Origin: an uncultured Flavobacteriaceae bacterium
Lineage (GTDB): Bacteria; Bacteroidota; Bacteroidia; Flavobacteriales; Flavobacteriaceae
Assembly: GCA_913020075.1 (NCBI GenBank)
Contig: CAJWAE010000013.1
Location: forward strand, 1 to 35,489
Reading direction: 5' to 3'
Length of the DNA: 35,489 nt
Under the pieces are notes generated by a model, which saw only the letters and a program-made list of their open reading frames with translations, had not been told where the DNA came from and did not search any database. The translations under genes and the position numbers were made by a program. Below are positions 32,471-35,489 of this stretch, in pieces (position 1 is the first letter of the stretch; every line of letters begins with the position of its first letter).

Positions 32471-32483
32471 TGAGTTAAACTCA
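32471..32483 (+). promoter_or_regulatory. Palindrome in the 5' leader of the large lipoprotein gene
   Basis: TGAGTT-A-AACTCA is a perfect 6-bp dyad about 17 bases into the predicted sigma-54 transcript. It could form a small 5' hairpin that protects the mRNA or bind a regulator. It is short enough to occur by chance. Confidence 0.35.
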
Positions 32484-32562
32484 GTACTGGAGACCGTAAA
32501 GAGTATTGGCCAACGAAACAGAAACAAAATTTAATATTTAATTTAATTTAATTTTTATCAAA

Positions 32563-34764
32563 ATGAAAAAAGGTTTATTCTCAATTTTGGCAAGTGCACT
32601 CTTAGTAGTGGGATGTCAAAATTACGACGATCAGTTTGATAACCTAGAAACACAAATCAATGCACTTGCTTCTGTAGTTGCTGGTTTGTCTCAGGTTCAA
32701 TCTGATATTTCTGCCCTATCAAACACAGTTGCTTCATTGCAAACTAGTGTTGCTAGCTCTGCAACAGGAGATGCTGCATTAGCTGACGGGTTAGCAGACT
32801 TAGCAACATCTGTAGCTGCTGTACAAGAAAGTACTGCTTCTGCTGCTAGTTCTGCAGATGTTCAAGCTATTACTGATGCTGTTTCTGCAAATCAAGCTGA
32901 TTTAGCTGAGTTATTAGCTAATTCTTCTGTATTTTCAGGAGACGTTAATATTACTTCACCTGCAACTCTTGCTGCTTTTAAAGCAATGGGCTCCAGTCTT
33001 GCAATTGTAAATGGTAATGTAAATATTGCTACTACTGCTGATATGGTTCATGCAGATGTTCAGGCTGTTGTAGATGAAATTTTAACAGTTACTAAAGATT
33101 TCAAATACACATCTCATGCATCAGCATATACTGAAACAACGTTTAACAAATTATCTGGAGTTGTTACATTAACTCTCAAACAAGGTGGTGGTTATAAAGC
33201 TCAAACTTTAGCTTCTGCAACTAATATTATTTTAGATGACACATGGAAGAGTACAGTTCTTATCGTTGACTTTAGAGCTTTAACTAGTGTTACTAATCTT
33301 AATAATGAAAGTCAAGCTTCTGGTTATTTGAAATTCGACAAAGCAACTGAAATGCACTTAACTAAATTGGCTTTATATCCTGGTAGTCTTAATCTTCAAG
33401 TTAAAAAAGGTGGTGTTGTTGACCTTTCTGCTTTTGATGATTTAAATGCTGCAGGTACTGCTGTTGGTTCTAGTTTTGCATTCAGTATTGATGGACCAGC
33501 TTCTGTTGCTCTATCTACTGTTTCAGACGGAACAATCACACTTGCAAATGTTGGAACTGCAACTATTTCTGGATTTATCGGAAACACTGTTGTAGGAACT
33601 GGAGTTGATAACTTAACTGTTACAGGTGCTGTTAGTATAGATCTTACTAATGCTACAGATTTAGCATCAGTTAACATTACAGGTGCAAAAGATTCTGACC
33701 CAGTAACTCTTGCTGCTATGACTGCTGCTCAAACTTTAGCTAACGTTGGTCCTGCCATTACTCTTAATTCTGGTGACTTAATAACAGCTACAATTGCAGG
33801 TTTTACAGGTGCAATTTCATCTGGTGTTGCTCAGACTAACTTAGAAACTTTAACTATATCTGCGAATACAGGTACTAATGGTTTAACAGTTAGTGGTAAT
33901 AATGACTTAACTTCATTAGTAGTTACTGGTGCTACAATTGGCGATGTAAGTGTAACAAACAATACTGACTTAGAAACTGTAACTTTTGATCATACTACTT
34001 CAGTAGCTACCGCATCTAAAGCAGCAATAGTCACTATTACAGGAAACACTAATTTGACTAATCTTGTTTGGAGTGCTGATGATGTTAAGACTCTTGCTGT
34101 AACAGGAAACACTGCATTAGCAGTGGTTAATTTTGCTGGTTTGAAGGATATGGGTACATCTGCTTCAGGTGCTATAACAGTTAAAACAAATGCTCTTGTT
34201 GCTAGTTCATTCAAAGACGCATTTGATGCTACAGCTGCTTCAGGTGCTGTTCAGGCAGATACAGGTGCATTCGTAACAGGTTCTGGTATGGCGAGTATGA
34301 AAATATTCTTGACAGCTGTATTAGCATCTTCAACTAGTGATGTTGCAGTTTATTTTGATACTCTTGAACTAGTATCAACTCAAGCATCAGCTGGTGCAGT
34401 TTATACAGAAAATTCTTCTTATACAAATAGTGTTACTGGAAATACAAGTAATGCTTATGCATACCAAACAGCTCAAGTTCTTGCTTCTGGTCCAACAGTA
34501 AGAGAATCAAAAACATATCAGGCTACTGTTGCTTTTAATGCTTTACATGCACCATTAGCAGGTGCTAATGGTGAAGGTTTTACTATGGTATATGGAGGTG
34601 TAAGTAAATTATTTAGTTATACAACTGCTGACACTTCATTGACTGGATTAATCAATACTATAAATACTGCAACAGATTATGGAACAGGGATAACTTTAAC
34701 TGCTGCTCTTGATGGTGATCACAGATCACTTCAGACGATAGTTTATACTGATAGTAGTGGTGCT
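32563..34764 (+). CDS. Large surface lipoprotein with coiled coil and beta-repeat domain (3' end lost at contig join)
   Basis: At least 734 residues are present. The lipoprotein signal MKKGLFSILASALLVVGC (Cys18) is followed by a heptad-rich coiled coil (about 24-115) and a long Thr/Ala/Val-rich part with repeats such as GNVNI, NLTVTGAV, LTSLVVTGATIGDVSVTNN and TGNTNLTNLVW, which look like short beta-helix turns. Codons are strongly biased to GCT, ACT and GTT compared with neighbours, as in a highly expressed gene. The reading frame continues to a stop at 34845, but the last 27 or so codons (GCC AVAEPP...) come from unrelated GC-rich DNA, so the true C-terminus is missing. It is probably an abundant surface or adhesive protein. 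It is expressed from a sigma-54 promoter. Confidence 0.8.
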
Positions 34765-34775
34765 GCTGCGTCTGC
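34758..34775. other. Chimeric junction: bacterial to eukaryotic-like DNA
   Basis: Base composition changes abruptly from AT-rich to GC-rich within about 20 bases, in the middle of the lipoprotein gene. The switch occurs at a GCTGCTGC run that exists in the bacterial codons and could act as overlap in assembly. From here to the end the sequence codes for a eukaryotic-type protein. No insertion sequence, target duplication or integrase lies nearby. Confidence 0.85.
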
Positions 34776-35489
34776 CGGCTGTTGCGCTGTGGCTGAGCCA
34801 CCACGCTGGCGCGTGCGATGCTTCGCCGTGTTGTTTGGCTTGTAAGCTTTGGCGCTCTCGGGAAGCTTTCGGGCAACGACCAGCCGCCGTTCCCGCGCTC
34901 GTTGTGAGCTTCCGCGACTTTCCGGGGCTTGAGCTTTTTGGCGACGGTTCGCAGCATGACGTGGCGGAGTTCTGTGGCTGTCTGCTCGACGCATTGCGCG
35001 ATCGCGAGGTTGCAGCGGAACGTTTTGCGCATTGGACCGGTGTTGTCTTGGGCGCTGCCAAGGTTTCGCACGTAGAACGCCTCTTCGGCTTCGTGCTCGA
35101 GCAGCGCAGCCGCTGCCACGCCTGTGGCGACTCCGCGGCGACGGTCGTGCGGCACGATTGCGATCGTTTGTTGCGCCTGCCCGTGCCGGTTTCCAAGGAG
35201 CGAGACCGCGTGTGGACCACGACGGAGTTGTACTACGCGCGGGCCGCGCCGTCGGAGGCGCAGCTGGACTGTCACAGGTGCGGCTCGCGGACGGCGCATC
35301 GCGAGCAAACGCACTTGCTAACGCAGCCCAATGTGCTGCTGTTGTTGGTTCAGCGGCGGAATCAAGGCGGCACGCGGTTCTCGCGTCACGCCGTGCAGCC
35401 GGAAGCGGTGCTGACTTTGCCAGGGCATGATCGTTACGAGCTCGCTGCCGTTGTCTACCACCAGGGGCCCGGCGCGGAGAGCGGACACT
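34763..35489 (+). CDS. Fragment of a eukaryotic ubiquitin-specific protease (USP, peptidase C19)
   Basis: One frame is open for the full 727 bases with no ATG and no stop, so it is internal to a gene. It shows the USP order of motifs: a Cys-rich start (CCLACKL), then FGDGSQHDVAEFCGCLLDAL (Gln/His box helix, from 34934), a zinc-ribbon with CxxC at 35114-35125 and CxxC at 35270-35281, a LLTQPNVLLLLVQRR strand corresponding to the family's 'P-x-V-L-x-x-x-x-R-F', and RYELAAVVYHQGPGAESGH with the catalytic His at 35486-35488 as the last full codon. The catalytic Cys box would lie upstream of the join. USPs remove ubiquitin from proteins in eukaryotes and have no place in Flavobacteria. The source is probably a GC-rich protist or alga. 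Confidence 0.85.
   Translation, partial: MLRLPAVALWLSHHAGACDASPCCLACKLWRSREAFGQRPAAVPALVVSFRDFPGLELFGDGSQHDVAEFCGCLLDALRDREVAAERFAHWTGVVLGAAKVSHVERLFGFVLEQRSRCHACGDSAATVVRHDCDRLLRLPVPVSKERDRVWTTTELYYARAAPSEAQLDCHRCGSRTAHREQTHLLTQPNVLLLLVQRRNQGGTRFSRHAVQPEAVLTLPGHDRYELAAVVYHQGPGAESGH

Noticed and set aside
34741-34780. Site of horizontal insertion by a mobile element at the composition change
   Set aside because: No inverted repeats, target duplication, transposase or integrase is visible; a chimeric join explains the data more simply.
34658-35430. Long minus- and plus-strand open frames in the GC-rich end (e.g. 34,658-35,314 minus; 35,032-35,430 plus)
   Set aside because: GC-rich DNA lacks stop codons in several frames. 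Only the plus-strand frame through 34,952 gives ordered USP motifs; the others are Arg/Ala-rich shadows.
1-35489. CRISPR array, tRNA/rRNA genes, prophage or defence system
   Set aside because: I saw no regularly spaced repeats, no cloverleaf-like segment and no phage, toxin-antitoxin, restriction or other defence proteins in the frames.

Overview
The first ~34.76 kb of this window is AT-rich DNA that reads as a chromosome segment of a member of the Bacteroidota, most likely a marine Flavobacteriaceae. Signs of this are SusC/FecA-type TonB-dependent receptors, many short lipoproteins with a Cys lipobox, families largely confined to this phylum (DUF4856, DUF6686-like, bacterial imelysin), a GH16 laminarinase-like enzyme, and promoters of the Bacteroidota type (TTTG, ~19 bp, TAnnTTTG). 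The last ~0.7 kb is GC-rich and encodes, in one open frame, part of a eukaryotic ubiquitin-specific protease (USP). The contig is therefore almost certainly chimeric, with the join near 34,758-34,775.

Layout. (1) 1-7,110: a short gene tail, a redoxin-like remnant, then a leftward operon read from a near-perfect promoter at 7,110-7,080: DUF4856 lipoprotein, imelysin lipoprotein, HTTM/vitamin-K-dependent-gamma-carboxylase-like membrane protein, TonB-dependent receptor and a Cys-rich DUF6686-like protein. This looks like an iron or haem acquisition locus with an unexpected gamma-carboxylase homologue. (2) 7,202-15,819: a leftward pair (M81/MlrC-type metallopeptidase, then penicillin-acylase-family amidohydrolase) diverges from a rightward group (MFS sugar-porter-family transporter, dipeptide epimerase, DUF1611 protein), followed by a converging D-2-hydroxyacid dehydrogenase. 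(3) 15,994-22,264: YkuK-type RNase H-like protein, ABA4-like membrane protein, OsmC protein, a small two-helix membrane protein, exported M20 amidohydrolase, alanine/glycine:Na+ symporter, Tat-exported aminotransferase and a secreted protein of unknown role. (4) 22,386-32,263: SSS-family Na+ symporter, NupC-type nucleoside transporter facing a GH16 lipoprotein across a symmetric promoter, pirin with a coupled 47-residue protein, a coiled-coil membrane protein, a second TonB receptor, a PBP4-type DD-carboxypeptidase and an M19 membrane dipeptidase. (5) 32,428-34,764: a large coiled-coil/beta-repeat lipoprotein behind a textbook sigma-54 promoter, cut off by the chimeric join.

Regions 2-4 read together as a scavenging and catabolic neighbourhood for peptides, especially those with D-amino acids or blocked termini (peptidoglycan stems, N-acyl peptides, cyclic peptides). 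Exported hydrolases trim peptides, Na+ symporters import the products, and cytosolic epimerase/DUF1611/dehydrogenase enzymes convert the D-residues. The epimerase-DUF1611 pair matches the DgcA-DgcN pair reported for D-glutamate catabolism. This pathway reading is inference from families and positions. No tRNA, rRNA, CRISPR array, insertion sequence or prophage was seen.
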